Source of the DNA: Amphritea pacifica
GTDB taxonomy: Bacteria > Pseudomonadota > Gammaproteobacteria > Pseudomonadales > Balneatricaceae
Reading direction: 5' to 3'
DNA length: 64,000 nucleotides
NCBI RefSeq assembly: GCF_016924145.1
Contig: NZ_JAFFZO010000001.1
Span: forward strand, 124,001 to 188,000
Each line of letters starts with the position of its first letter. Within the stretch, counting starts at the first letter, position 1. Both the position numbers and the translations under genes were made by a program. Under the pieces are notes generated by a model, which worked only from the letters and a program-made list of their open reading frames with translations, did not search any database and was not told the origin of the DNA. Shown here piece after piece: positions 34,104 to 43,151 of the stretch.

Positions 34104-35462
34104 ATGAAACTATTACGCAGCTTTGCCGCACTGACCAGCGCGCTGGTGCTTACAGCCACCAGCCTGACAGTGCAGGCAGAGATCATGGGCATCGAGGGAA
34201 CTACCACCGATGGCCACCAGAAAACCTTTAACCTGGAAGCCGCAGCAGCAGCCATCAGCACCCCTGACGGCGACAACCTGCTGATCTGGGCCTACGGTGA
34301 TCTGGATAATGCAGCGACTGAGGTGCAATATCCCGGTCCCACTATCATCGTCCATGAGGGTGATGCGGTCACCATCAACCTGACCAATACCGATATCGGC
34401 GAGCCGGTGTCAATGGTATTCCCGGGCATGCAGAATGTTGCCGCCGTAGTCTCAAACGACCTCGGTGTTAATGGCAGTGCAGACCGTGTTGTGCTGACTG
34501 AGGAGGCCAGTATCGGTGAAACGGTGACCTACAGCTTTACTGCAAGTAAACCCGGAACCTACCTTTACCACAGTGGCTCCAATCCTGATCTGCAGGTGGA
34601 AATGGGGCTGAGCGGTGCACTCATCGTTCGCCCTGCGACCAACCCGGATAGCCAGGCATACAATAATGCCGACTCTGCCTATGATCACGAGTATCTCTAC
34701 TTCCTGACCGAGATGGATACCTCTATCCATCAGGCCGTGGATCTGGGTCTGCAGCCTGATACCAGCAACTATCACGCGGTACTGTGGTTTATGAATGGCC
34801 GCAACGGCCCTGACACCATGTTCGATCATAATGTTGCCTGGATGCCTCATCAGCCCTACGGCTCTCTGACACGGATGCATCCGGGTGAGAAAGTGTTGTT
34901 ACGGATTATCGGTGCCGGCCACGATATGCACCCGTTGCATACCCATGGTAACCACTTCCTGCAGATCGCCCGTGATGGTCAGGTACTGACCAGTGATCCG
35001 GCTAATGCCGCTACCGTCGGAGCTGATCTGGCATTTGGTGACTATACCCAGCAGGTTCTGCCAGGGGCCACATATGATGCGATCTTCGAGTGGACCGGCA
35101 GAAACATGGGCTGGGATATTTACGGTCACACCGACGGCAGTGGAGCACTCTGTAATGGTGTCGAGACAGCCAGTGATTCTACTGACCCCGTTAGCTTTGA
35201 AGATTGTCGCTACCACAACGTTCCGATTCCCGTTGATCTGCCTGAAAACCTTGACCTGACCTTTGGTGGTTTCTACAGCGGTAGCCCATATCTGGGCTCA
35301 ATGGAATCCCTGCCTCCCGGTGAGGGCGGTCTTAACCTTAATGGTGGCCTGTTCTTTATGTGGCACTCCCACACAGAGAAAGAGCTGGTCAACAACGATA
35401 TTTTCCCCGGCGGCATGATGACGATGCTGATTGTTGAACCACCTGGCGTACCAATCCCATAG
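34104..35462 (+). CDS. Two-domain multicopper oxidase subunit with complementary trinuclear ligands, no type 1 Cys
   Basis: A 452-residue exported protein from the ATG at 34104 (AAGGAGAA upstream; signal peptide ending VQAE). The first cupredoxin domain (about 20-180) has no copper ligand set. The second has H276-PL-H279-T-H281-G and H421-S422-H423, the HxxHxH and HxH pair of a trinuclear site, but Ser422 replaces the type 1 copper Cys. It therefore looks like the partner half-site to the preceding protein. The ending FPGGMMTMLIVEP is typical of large six-domain enzymes of the manganese-oxidase/ceruloplasmin type. The genes are 25 nt apart, so equal expression is plausible. Assembly as a heteromer is inference. 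Confidence 0.85.
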   Translation: MKLLRSFAALTSALVLTATSLTVQAEIMGIEGTTTDGHQKTFNLEAAAAAISTPDGDNLLIWAYGDLDNAATEVQYPGPTIIVHEGDAVTINLTNTDIGEPVSMVFPGMQNVAAVVSNDLGVNGSADRVVLTEEASIGETVTYSFTASKPGTYLYHSGSNPDLQVEMGLSGALIVRPATNPDSQAYNNADSAYDHEYLYFLTEMDTSIHQAVDLGLQPDTSNYHAVLWFMNGRNGPDTMFDHNVAWMPHQPYGSLTRMHPGEKVLLRIIGAGHDMHPLHTHGNHFLQIARDGQVLTSDPANAATVGADLAFGDYTQQVLPGATYDAIFEWTGRNMGWDIYGHTDGSGALCNGVETASDSTDPVSFEDCRYHNVPIPVDLPENLDLTFGGFYSGSPYLGSMESLPPGEGGLNLNGGLFFMWHSHTEKELVNNDIFPGGMMTMLIVEPPGVPIP

Positions 35463-35499
35463 GGTTGGCATCAGAGAATTAAGGAAAAGGAGTCTTATT

Positions 35500-37944
35500 A
35501 TGAATATCCTGAGACACTCCGCTTTGCTAATCGGATCCCTGATGCTGACATCTGGTACGATTCAAGCGGCAACCTACGACCTGTGCGTAGGCGAAACACA
35601 GACAAACATTCCATCGGTCCCTCTCGCCGTGCGTATGTGGGGCTATGGAATTGATACCGGTGGCACCTGTAACGCCACTGTTCCAGGGCCACAACTGGAT
35701 GTTCCCGTGGGTGATACTACGCTGACGATTAATCTGCGTAACACCCTGCCCAACGATGCTACATCGGTAATGATTCCGGGTCAGGGACTGCCCTCAGTTG
35801 GCGGAACGCCTGTGACCTTCACCGATCCACAGGGACGGGACAGAATTCGTTCTTTTGTCGCTGAAACCGCTCCGGGAACCACCGGCGTGTATACCTGGAA
35901 TAATATCAAACCCGGCACCTACCCTTACCAGTCCGGGACCCATGTTCAGGTTCAGGTCCAGATGGGGCTGTATGGGGCGATGATCCATAACGAAGCCGTA
36001 AATACTGCCTACCCAGGCGTCACCTACGATCAGGATAAGGTGCTGATCTATAGCGCCATCGACCCTGTCTTGCATGAGGCAGTCAACAACGGCGAATATG
36101 GCGCTAATTGTGCTAATCCAGCTCTCAATCCTGCTACCGGGAATTATGAGTGTGCGATGACAAGTACTATCGTCTATAAGCCAAAATATTTTCTGGTCAA
36201 CGGGGAAACCTACAATGTTGGCAGTTTACCTGAAGATATCGGTCCGGCCGGCAGTACCACGCTGCTGCGGATGATCAACATGAATCTTGACACCCTCGCA
36301 CCAATGCTGCTGGGCGACACGATGGATCTGGTTGCAGAGTCCGGCTATCCCTATCCCTATCCGCGCCGCCAGTATTCAGTGAATCTGGCACCTGGGCAGT
36401 CAAAGGACGGGTTGGTTACCTTAGGAGAAGGTTCTACAAAACTATCGCTGTTTGATCGTCGACTGAATACCACCATTGCCGGCGGTGTCGGGGGTGGTCT
36501 GGTAAATCAGTTCACCGTATCGGGAACCACAGCAGGACTGGATCCACTGTACTACTTCTCTATGTACAGTAATAACGCGAACAGCAATCTGACCATGATT
36601 CCTGTCGTCGGGCTTGTCGAAAACCGTGATGTGGTAAGTTTCAATGCGGCCACGGGTGACTGGGCGATGGTATTGGATGGCTCATCCTATAACCTTGTGC
36701 TGTCATCTGATGGGACCACCCCTGCAGATATCGATGCACTGCATGTGTTCAATGATGGTCGCATGATGCTGTCATTCGCAGACCCCACTACAGTACCCGG
36801 TCTTATCGATCCGGTCGGGCCATCCGATCTGGTGATTTTCAATCCTGCCAATGTCGGTAGCGAGTTCAGCATCGCTTATACCGGCGCTGAGCTGGGACTC
36901 ACAACCCCTGCTTCGAACATTGATGCGCTGAGTATCGATGTTAATGGCGATTTGCAAATTTCGACCAGAGGGTCTGTTAGTCTGCCTGGTGTAGCGCTGG
37001 CCAAAGACGAGGATGTGATTCGTTTCAGTCAGGCTACCAGAACCTGGTCAATCATGTTTGATGGCAGTGATCTGAGCTCAGACTTTAATGATGGTGCTGC
37101 AGATATTGACGCACTGACACACCCTGATGCCAACCAGTTGCTATTCAGTATCCTTCTGGATAAAAACCCGCTGGTGGGCATCAATGCAGGGAAAGAAGAT
37201 GTGCTGCACTACAGCGGAAGCTTTGGTCTCAATAACACCACCGGCCTTCTGCAAAACAGGCTGGATATGTCGGTCGTAACAAGCTTACCCAATCATGCGA
37301 ATATTAATGGTATGAGTTGGAGCAGTGGTACACCTTACGTTAACAGTGCACCGCTGCCAGGCGATGACAACTATAATCTTGATCTGCGCCTTAACCCAGC
37401 TGGGCTAACTGTTGCGGCACCGGGTGTTCTGGCTAACGATAGCGACCCTGACATGAACACCCTCTCGGTTGTTGCCGGCAGTCTGGTTACCGATAATGGT
37501 GGCAGTCTGGTCATCGCAGCTGATGGTAGCTTTACCTACACCCCTGTTATTAGCAGTGGGGTGGAAACAGCAACCTATACGGTTGAAGATAGTTACGGCG
37601 GTCAGGCGCAGGGCACAATCACTATCACTGTTGAAACCAGTCCGGAACCCGTTAACGAAGCACCTGTCGGTGTCGTCGATAACGTATCAATGACTAAGAA
37701 CACCAGCATTGTAATTGATGTTCTTGCCAATGATACCGATTCAACCGGGTTTATCGATCCTTCTACGGTTTACATCAAGCTGCAACCGATTAACGGCGGC
37801 ATAGCAACGGTAAATCCCGACGGAACGATCTCATTTACACCTGCAACCAACTTTGTCGGTACAGATGTGTTCCGGTACAGGGTTTACGACAACCTTGGTC
37901 TGGAGTCTAAATCGACCAGTGTTCGTGTGAATGTAACCAACTAA
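35500..37944 (+). CDS. Cupredoxin-fold protein without copper ligands, with propeller-like and cadherin-like tail
   Basis: An 814-residue exported protein from the ATG at 35500 (AAGGAAAAGGAG upstream). Two cupredoxin-like domains (about 23-330) keep framework words such as TVPGPQLDVPVGD and GTYPYQSGTHVQVQVQMGLY, but the ligand His and Cys are gone. Residues about 360-600 carry three related blocks with DIDAL or NIDAL words, suggesting a small propeller-like domain. Two cadherin/Ig-like domains end the protein (VLANDSDPDMNTLSV, then DVLANDTDSTGF to FRYRVYD). It could supply the third, structural pair of domains of a six-domain oxidase or attach the complex to the surface. Its last domain is closely related to the end of the protease at 38747. 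Confidence 0.78.
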   Translation: MNILRHSALLIGSLMLTSGTIQAATYDLCVGETQTNIPSVPLAVRMWGYGIDTGGTCNATVPGPQLDVPVGDTTLTINLRNTLPNDATSVMIPGQGLPSVGGTPVTFTDPQGRDRIRSFVAETAPGTTGVYTWNNIKPGTYPYQSGTHVQVQVQMGLYGAMIHNEAVNTAYPGVTYDQDKVLIYSAIDPVLHEAVNNGEYGANCANPALNPATGNYECAMTSTIVYKPKYFLVNGETYNVGSLPEDIGPAGSTTLLRMINMNLDTLAPMLLGDTMDLVAESGYPYPYPRRQYSVNLAPGQSKDGLVTLGEGSTKLSLFDRRLNTTIAGGVGGGLVNQFTVSGTTAGLDPLYYFSMYSNNANSNLTMIPVVGLVENRDVVSFNAATGDWAMVLDGSSYNLVLSSDGTTPADIDALHVFNDGRMMLSFADPTTVPGLIDPVGPSDLVIFNPANVGSEFSIAYTGAELGLTTPASNIDALSIDVNGDLQISTRGSVSLPGVALAKDEDVIRFSQATRTWSIMFDGSDLSSDFNDGAADIDALTHPDANQLLFSILLDKNPLVGINAGKEDVLHYSGSFGLNNTTGLLQNRLDMSVVTSLPNHANINGMSWSSGTPYVNSAPLPGDDNYNLDLRLNPAGLTVAAPGVLANDSDPDMNTLSVVAGSLVTDNGGSLVIAADGSFTYTPVISSGVETATYTVEDSYGGQAQGTITITVETSPEPVNEAPVGVVDNVSMTKNTSIVIDVLANDTDSTGFIDPSTVYIKLQPINGGIATVNPDGTISFTPATNFVGTDVFRYRVYDNLGLESKSTSVRVNVTN

Positions 37945-37986
37945 CCCCCCAGCAAGCAGAGTCCAGGGTAGGACAACTGTTTGCCA

Positions 37987-38015
37987 AAGGGGAGCCTTAA
38001 GGCTCCCCTTTTTTT
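37987..38015 (+). terminator. Rho-independent terminator of the oxidase operon
   Basis: AAGGGGAGCC and GGCTCCCCTT form a ten-pair stem around TTAA and are followed directly by a T-run. It lies about 40 nt after the stop of the third oxidase-like gene and closes the operon started at 26777. Confidence 0.9.
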
Positions 38016-38071
38016 ATTTTTAAATCAGCAGGATCATATTCTCATATTTAACAAAAATCCCCCTGGTTTTA

Positions 38072-38087
38072 TGTCGCAAATGAGAGA
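38072..38087 (+). promoter_or_regulatory. Enhancer site for the sigma-54 activator
   Basis: TGTCGCAAATGAGAGA matches the element at 26663 in 15 of 16 bases and ends 98 nt before the -24 GG. A second word, TGTCTCCAA, lies at 38118-38126, and its inverse TTGGAGACA at 38229-38237, as also seen around the promoter at 1666. Confidence 0.6.
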
Positions 38088-38184
38088 GGCAACCAGACAT
38101 ACCACCCGCCCCGCCATTGTCTCCAAAAACATACACACCTAACTATCTGATTTAATTCAATTTATAAAGAAGAAAATCTAATAC

Positions 38185-38198
38185 GGCCTGTAAATTGC
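38185..38198 (+). promoter_or_regulatory. Sigma-54 promoter for the small protein/protease/gspL operon
   Basis: GGCCTGTAAATTGC fits GG-N10-GC, with GG at 38185-38186 and GC at 38197-38198 followed by TT. A start near 38210 gives a 60-nt leader. If transcription runs on, the second half of the type II secretion system is also under this promoter. Confidence 0.6.
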
Positions 38199-38269
38199 TT
38201 AATAATTAATACGCTGTCTGTAATGGGATTGGAGACAGTCCAGGATTAACCAATGGGGGAGGGAAAGCG

Positions 38270-38731
38270 ATGATCAGCTTTTTCAGAATTAACATGCTTC
38301 ATTCGCTGAAGATACTATTGCTCTGTTGTGCAGTACAGCTTCTTCAGCCAGCGGCCGCAGCCGGGATTTTACCTGAAAATGTGCAGGCAGAGCTTGAACA
38401 GCAGTGGGGTATCCGTGTCATCTCTCTGCGCCAGTCTGCTGCAGGTTATATGCTCGATTTTCGTTACAAGGTGACAGATCCGGTTAAGGCTAAAAAAGTG
38501 CTCGACCGCTCAATCAAACCGCAACTGATCGTTACCAGTACTGGCAACCACCTGCAGGTGCCAGCTCCTTCCAAGATTGGACCTCTGCGTCAGTCTTCCA
38601 GAGAACCCAGAACTGATACCAACTATTTCATCTTCTTTGCCAACCCCCGCCGCCAGGTAAATATCGGTGATGAGGTCAGTATTCAGATTGGCAAACTTGA
38701 AATACCCGGATTGAAGGTCAGCAACAGCTGA
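38270..38731 (+). CDS. Small periplasmic protein of unknown function
   Basis: A 153-residue protein with a signal peptide (about 1-31, ending AAAAG) and a GGGGGAGGG ribosome site. The mature part is beta-rich with VTDPVKAKKVLDRSIKPQLI and VPAPSKIGPLRQ, a pattern I recall from small exported proteins near cytochrome and copper genes, but I cannot name the family. It is first in an operon with the protease and gspL. It has no cysteine outside the signal region and no metal motif. Confidence 0.75.
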   Translation: MISFFRINMLHSLKILLLCCAVQLLQPAAAAGILPENVQAELEQQWGIRVISLRQSAAGYMLDFRYKVTDPVKAKKVLDRSIKPQLIVTSTGNHLQVPAPSKIGPLRQSSREPRTDTNYFIFFANPRRQVNIGDEVSIQIGKLEIPGLKVSNS

Positions 38732-38746
38732 AGTGGAGCGATCTGC

Positions 38747-40795
38747 ATGAAGACGACAACATGGCCATTGTTCAGACCCGTCTGCTTCTCTGCAACGCTG
38801 CTCTTTTCGGTACTCAGCCATGCGGCCGTTATTTCAGAAGAGTTACAACTGCAGCTGGACGCTACCGGAAGCTTTGACCCGGTACCGGTTATATTGCAAT
38901 TTAACGATCAGAACAGCAGCCAGCAAGCCCTGCGGCAGATTCGCAAAGCGATTCGTCAGCAACTCAAAACTGACACGCAGCTGAGTAAAACGGAAAGAAA
39001 GCAACTACGCAGGCTATTACGCTCTGAAGTGATTCAGTCGCTTCGGCAACAGCTGATAAACTCACGAAAACAGCTCGACCCTCTGCTGGATTTTTCGGCT
39101 CAGGGACAGATTAAAGACCTCTGGCTGATCAATTCCGTGGCACTGACCCTGCCCGCCTATATGGTTGAAGCACTGGCACAGCTGCCCCAGGTCTCCTCCC
39201 TGAGAGCTGACCTGCTGACCGCCGCACCGGGGCAGGCTTATACGCCACCCTCAACCCCGGAATGGAACGTCAGCAGTATTAATGTTCCGTCTCTCTGGAG
39301 TCAGGGAATTACCGGGGATAATATCGTTGTTGCCATCATTGATAGCGGTGTCGATGGTGCGCATCCTGATCTGGCAGGCAGGTTTCGCGGCGGCAGCAGC
39401 GACTGGCTTGATATGCACAGCAGCAGCACTACCCCCATTGATGGCTTTGGCCATGGCACCAACGTCACCGGCCTGATTCTCGGGGGGGACAGTTCCGGAA
39501 CCGCACTGGGTATGGCCCCTAATGCACAGTGGATAGCCGCCAGGGTATTCGATAACACCGGATATGCAGCTCTCAGTGACCTGCATGCGGGACTGCAATG
39601 GGCTTTAGATCCGGATGGCGACCCAAACACCGACGATGCCCCCGATATTGTCAATAACTCCTGGGGGCTATACGACACGTCAGTATCATGCAATACCGAA
39701 TTTCAGACAGATATACAGGCCCTGAAAGACTCCGATATTGCCGTTACCTTTGCAGCAGGTAACTCGGGTCCCAGCAGCAACAGCAGTTTAAGCCCGGCGA
39801 ACCTGCCGGGAATCATGTCGGTCGGGTCTCTGCAACTAAACCCGGACAGTTCGCTAACCGTTGCCCGCAGCAGTAGCCGGGGGCCCTCTCCCTGTGATGC
39901 GAACGCCGTATTTCCAACAGTCGCAGCACCCGGCATCGATGTTCAGACCACCGGGATGTCCTACGGCAGCGGCCAGCCCTATACCGAATGGGTCGGTGGC
40001 ACCTCGTTTGCGGTCGCCCATGTATCCGGGGTGATGGCGCTACTGAAAAGTGCCGTGCCGACGGCAACGGTGGCCCAGCTGGAACAGGCGATTAATGAAA
40101 CAGCTGCTGATATTGATCTGCCAGGCCCTGATAATAACAGCGGGTACGGTCTGGTAGATGCTCAGGCGGCATACCTGCGATTACTCGAGCTGACACAGCC
40201 AGCCAATAGCGCACCGCTGGCGTTGCCTGACCGGTATAGTGTCGATCAATATGGAAAAGTTTTTATCCCGATTCGAAACGGTCTTCTGAGTAATGACTCT
40301 GACGCTGATCAGGACAAACTGACCGCCCACCTGGTCAGAGGCCCATTAAATGGTTCGCTAAACCTGGACAGCAACGGCAGTTTCATCTACCGCAACAGAA
40401 AGGCTGCCCAATCTGATAACTTTATCTATGTCGCCAGCGATGGCCAGGCCTATAGTGAAGAGATTACCGTAACACTCAAAATTATTTCTGGTGATACTAA
40501 CGTAGTCAATCATGCCCCTTCCGCTATCGAAGATTTTTATTGGGTATATAGAGACCGGACGTCGATACTGGATGTGATAACTAACGACACGGACGCAGAA
40601 GATAATATTGATCCAACGACTGTCACAGTCGTAATCCCACCAACCAACGGAGGCACACTGATTTCCAATCCGGATGGCACCCTCTCCTACACCCCAGCTG
40701 AGGGGTTTTCTGGCCGGGAAGCGTTCAGATACCGGGTATGGGATACGCTGAATAGACGCTCTAACCCTGCGACAGTGGTTATACGCGTAAAATAG
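38747..40795 (+). CDS. Secreted subtilisin-like serine protease (S8) with Ig/cadherin-like tail
   Basis: A 682-residue protein with a signal peptide (about 1-26), an inhibitor-like pro-region rich in Arg/Gln helices (about 35-160), and an S8 catalytic domain with D199 (AIIDSGVDGAHPD), H236 (GHGTNVTG), oxyanion Asn in AAGNSGP, and S420 (GGTSFAVAHVSG). Residues about 490-682 form two cadherin/Ig-like domains, and the last (NPDGTLSYTPAEGFSG to FRYRVW) is paralogous to the tail of the oxidase-like protein at 35500. Proteases encoded beside type II systems are often substrates or substrate-maturing enzymes. Here it may process the secreted oxidase or scaffold. Confidence 0.9.
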   Translation: MKTTTWPLFRPVCFSATLLFSVLSHAAVISEELQLQLDATGSFDPVPVILQFNDQNSSQQALRQIRKAIRQQLKTDTQLSKTERKQLRRLLRSEVIQSLRQQLINSRKQLDPLLDFSAQGQIKDLWLINSVALTLPAYMVEALAQLPQVSSLRADLLTAAPGQAYTPPSTPEWNVSSINVPSLWSQGITGDNIVVAIIDSGVDGAHPDLAGRFRGGSSDWLDMHSSSTTPIDGFGHGTNVTGLILGGDSSGTALGMAPNAQWIAARVFDNTGYAALSDLHAGLQWALDPDGDPNTDDAPDIVNNSWGLYDTSVSCNTEFQTDIQALKDSDIAVTFAAGNSGPSSNSSLSPANLPGIMSVGSLQLNPDSSLTVARSSSRGPSPCDANAVFPTVAAPGIDVQTTGMSYGSGQPYTEWVGGTSFAVAHVSGVMALLKSAVPTATVAQLEQAINETAADIDLPGPDNNSGYGLVDAQAAYLRLLELTQPANSAPLALPDRYSVDQYGKVFIPIRNGLLSNDSDADQDKLTAHLVRGPLNGSLNLDSNGSFIYRNRKAAQSDNFIYVASDGQAYSEEITVTLKIISGDTNVVNHAPSAIEDFYWVYRDRTSILDVITNDTDAEDNIDPTTVTVVIPPTNGGTLISNPDGTLSYTPAEGFSGREAFRYRVWDTLNRRSNPATVVIRVK

Positions 40796-40871
40796 AGATA
40801 TAAATGAGGTTGCAGCTGGCAGGGAGCCCGCTGCTTATAACGGATGCTGAAAACCGGGGGGTTACCAGCAG

Positions 40872-41981
40872 ATGACAACAGACAGCTCAACTTCCGGCCT
40901 GTTTACTCAGAGGTTTCGGGGGATCATTGCAGCACTTTCCAGCGCTCTCAGCTGGTGGTTTGGTCAATTAGGCCAGATGCTACCCGCCAGAATCCGGGCG
41001 GGATGGCAGCAGGACAGTTTTAGTCTGATTCTGGAGCTACAGAATCAACAGCTTAGTATCAGTGCCGGCCAGCAACACTGGACGCTCCCGTCACCATGGG
41101 ATACAAGTTCACTGCCCGAGACGTTGAAACAGGTGATTGCAAAAGCTCAGAACGCAACCCTGAGTCTGGCCGATGACATGATTCTGCAGACCCGTGTCAG
41201 TGTGCCCCGCAACGCCCGCGACTATATCGACAATGTCGTGCGCTTCGAGATGGACCGTCTGACTCCCTTCAGGGCTGACCAGGTCTACTTCGATACCGGC
41301 CCCGTTACCGATGAACCGGGAAAAGAGCAGTGTCATACAGAGTTATATCTGATCCCTAAAGAGCAACTTCAGACTATTCTCAATCAACTGGAGCAACTGG
41401 GTATCACTCCTGACAGGATCATACCTCAGGGGTTTCTGAACCAACATGACAGCCACCTTAACCTGCTACCTCAATCCGATGAAGCATCTCGCCGTTCCCG
41501 TTACCTGCGTTTTCAGTTTGGGCTGGTAAGTCTTAATCTGCTGTTATTGATTACCATCGTCAGCCTGCCACTGGCGCAGAAACAGACTCAGATAGAGCAA
41601 CTGACTGAAGCGGTCGCCCAGTTGCGCAGCCAGGCCGAAGAGGTGTTTCAGATTCGCGAAGAACGACAAACGCTGTTCCAGCAGCAGCAGAACTATGTCG
41701 ATATAAAACAGCAACAAAGTTCGGTCCTGTCACTGATCGACGAACTGACCCGCTTGTTACCCGATGAGGTATGGTTGAGCAAGATGTCGATGCAGGGCAG
41801 ATCCCTGCGCATTCAGGGCGAAGCAGACAATGCCTCTGAGCTGATCGCTCTGCTGCAAAACTCTGGCAAACTTACCGATGTAAGTTTTTTCTCACCGGTC
41901 ACTCAGGACCCCCGTTCGGGTAAAGAGCGTTTTATGATCTCAGCCAGGCAGAGTCCGGGAGAAAGCCATGCAGCTCAATAA
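40872..41981 (+). CDS. gspL: Type II secretion assembly protein GspL-like (PilN-type domain)
   Basis: A 369-residue bitopic protein. The N-terminal cytoplasmic actin-like part (about 40-200) is followed by a single membrane helix near 215-235 (FGLVSLNLLLLITIVSLPLA), a coiled coil rich in Gln/Glu, and a periplasmic ferredoxin-like PilN domain (DELTRLLPDEVWLSKMSMQG). GspL links GspE to the inner-membrane platform. It overlaps gspM by 14 bases. It resembles the PilM-PilN fused layout of atypical GspL proteins. Confidence 0.85.
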   Translation: MTTDSSTSGLFTQRFRGIIAALSSALSWWFGQLGQMLPARIRAGWQQDSFSLILELQNQQLSISAGQQHWTLPSPWDTSSLPETLKQVIAKAQNATLSLADDMILQTRVSVPRNARDYIDNVVRFEMDRLTPFRADQVYFDTGPVTDEPGKEQCHTELYLIPKEQLQTILNQLEQLGITPDRIIPQGFLNQHDSHLNLLPQSDEASRRSRYLRFQFGLVSLNLLLLITIVSLPLAQKQTQIEQLTEAVAQLRSQAEEVFQIREERQTLFQQQQNYVDIKQQQSSVLSLIDELTRLLPDEVWLSKMSMQGRSLRIQGEADNASELIALLQNSGKLTDVSFFSPVTQDPRSGKERFMISARQSPGESHAAQ

Positions 41982-42555
41982 ACAGCAGCAACGTTATCTG
42001 GCTCTGGGGATACTGGCAACGGTGCTGACTCTGCTTTACCTGCTGGTCATAGGCCCGGTTATCAGCCGCTATCAGCAGGCAAATGATCAGATCGAAACCC
42101 TGACATTTCAGCTGCAACGCTACCAGAATCTGAATAACAGCCGCCCCAACGAGGAAGCATTACTACAGCAGGTGAAACAGGACTCCCCATTAAGGCCCTA
42201 CTTTCTGGAAGGCGAAACCCGCTCGGTGGTGTCCGCAAAATTACAGCAGCACCTGAAGCAGCTTGTTGCCCGCACCGGTGGCCAGATCGTCAGTACACAG
42301 GGGCTTCCTGCAGAACAGAGTGGCGATCAGTTATTGCGCAGCATCACCCTGAAAGTTCAGTACAAGGCGGGCATCGATGAGCTGAAAGAGTTGCTGTTTG
42401 CTCTGGAAACCAGCAAACCCGGACTCTATGTCGAAGACCTGAGCATAAGCTCCGCCCCGATACGAACCTCCAGTTACGCCCGCAGGCAGGTATTGCCACC
42501 ACTGGATATCCGCTTTAACCTCACGGGCTACACCACCGGCAGGGAGACGTTATGA
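41968..42555 (+). CDS. gspM: Type II secretion protein GspM-like
   Basis: A 195-residue protein with one N-terminal membrane helix (about 9-31, YLALGILATVLTLLYLLVIG), a coiled-coil stretch and a periplasmic PilO/GspM-type domain with VQYKAGIDELKELLFALE. It partners with GspL. It overlaps both neighbours, so translation is coupled. Confidence 0.83.
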   Translation: MQLNKQQQRYLALGILATVLTLLYLLVIGPVISRYQQANDQIETLTFQLQRYQNLNNSRPNEEALLQQVKQDSPLRPYFLEGETRSVVSAKLQQHLKQLVARTGGQIVSTQGLPAEQSGDQLLRSITLKVQYKAGIDELKELLFALETSKPGLYVEDLSISSAPIRTSSYARRQVLPPLDIRFNLTGYTTGRETL

Positions 42556-43139
42556 ACACAGTCCGCTACCTGACCCGGCTAACCCTGCTGCAACTGGGTG
42601 TAATGGCAATATTAACCGCTATTCTTAGCGCTCAATTCATGATGCCGGTTGCTGAACCAACACAACGGTCTGATGAGCAGCTCTCCGAGCCCTCATCGCT
42701 CCCAGAGCTACCATCAATTGCGGAACCCGATCTGCAGATCGATCAGTTTCTCGAGATCAGTGAACGGCCACTGTTTTACTCCACCCGTAAACCCCAGGAG
42801 ATCAGCACTGCGATGACCGCTATCCGCAGACCCGACCGCACGCCAGAACAGGACTGGATACTCACAGGTATTATTATCAATGGAGAGGATAATGTGGCCC
42901 TCTTCAGCGCTATCGGCAAGAAGAACTATGAGTCGCTGAGAAGCGGGATGAAGCTGAGTGACTGGACGCTCGATGAGATAACGCCGGATAGCGTCACCTT
43001 TAGTAATGATGGACGTAAAATTGAGATGCCTTTGATTAAACCTACAGCACCCTCGCAGGCAGGGCGCAGCAGGTCCTCCTCTCTTTTTATGAATCAGAGT
43101 CAGTATGGCAAAGTCGTGCGTCCGTTGGATAACCAGTAG
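42552..43139 (+). CDS. Type II secretion GspC/GspN-like protein
   Basis: A 195-residue protein with an N-terminal membrane helix (about 12-32), a Pro/Ser/Glu-rich linker and a small periplasmic domain (about 98-165, DWILTGIIINGEDNVALFSA) that matches the HR-domain pattern of GspC, the part that contacts the secretin. It lacks a PDZ or coiled-coil C terminus. It sits just before gspD, the usual place of gspC. Annotation pipelines may call it GspN; the sequence fits a short GspC better in my view. Confidence 0.75.
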   Translation: MNTVRYLTRLTLLQLGVMAILTAILSAQFMMPVAEPTQRSDEQLSEPSSLPELPSIAEPDLQIDQFLEISERPLFYSTRKPQEISTAMTAIRRPDRTPEQDWILTGIIINGEDNVALFSAIGKKNYESLRSGMKLSDWTLDEITPDSVTFSNDGRKIEMPLIKPTAPSQAGRSRSSSLFMNQSQYGKVVRPLDNQ

Positions 43140-43151
43140 CAGGAGAGTTTG

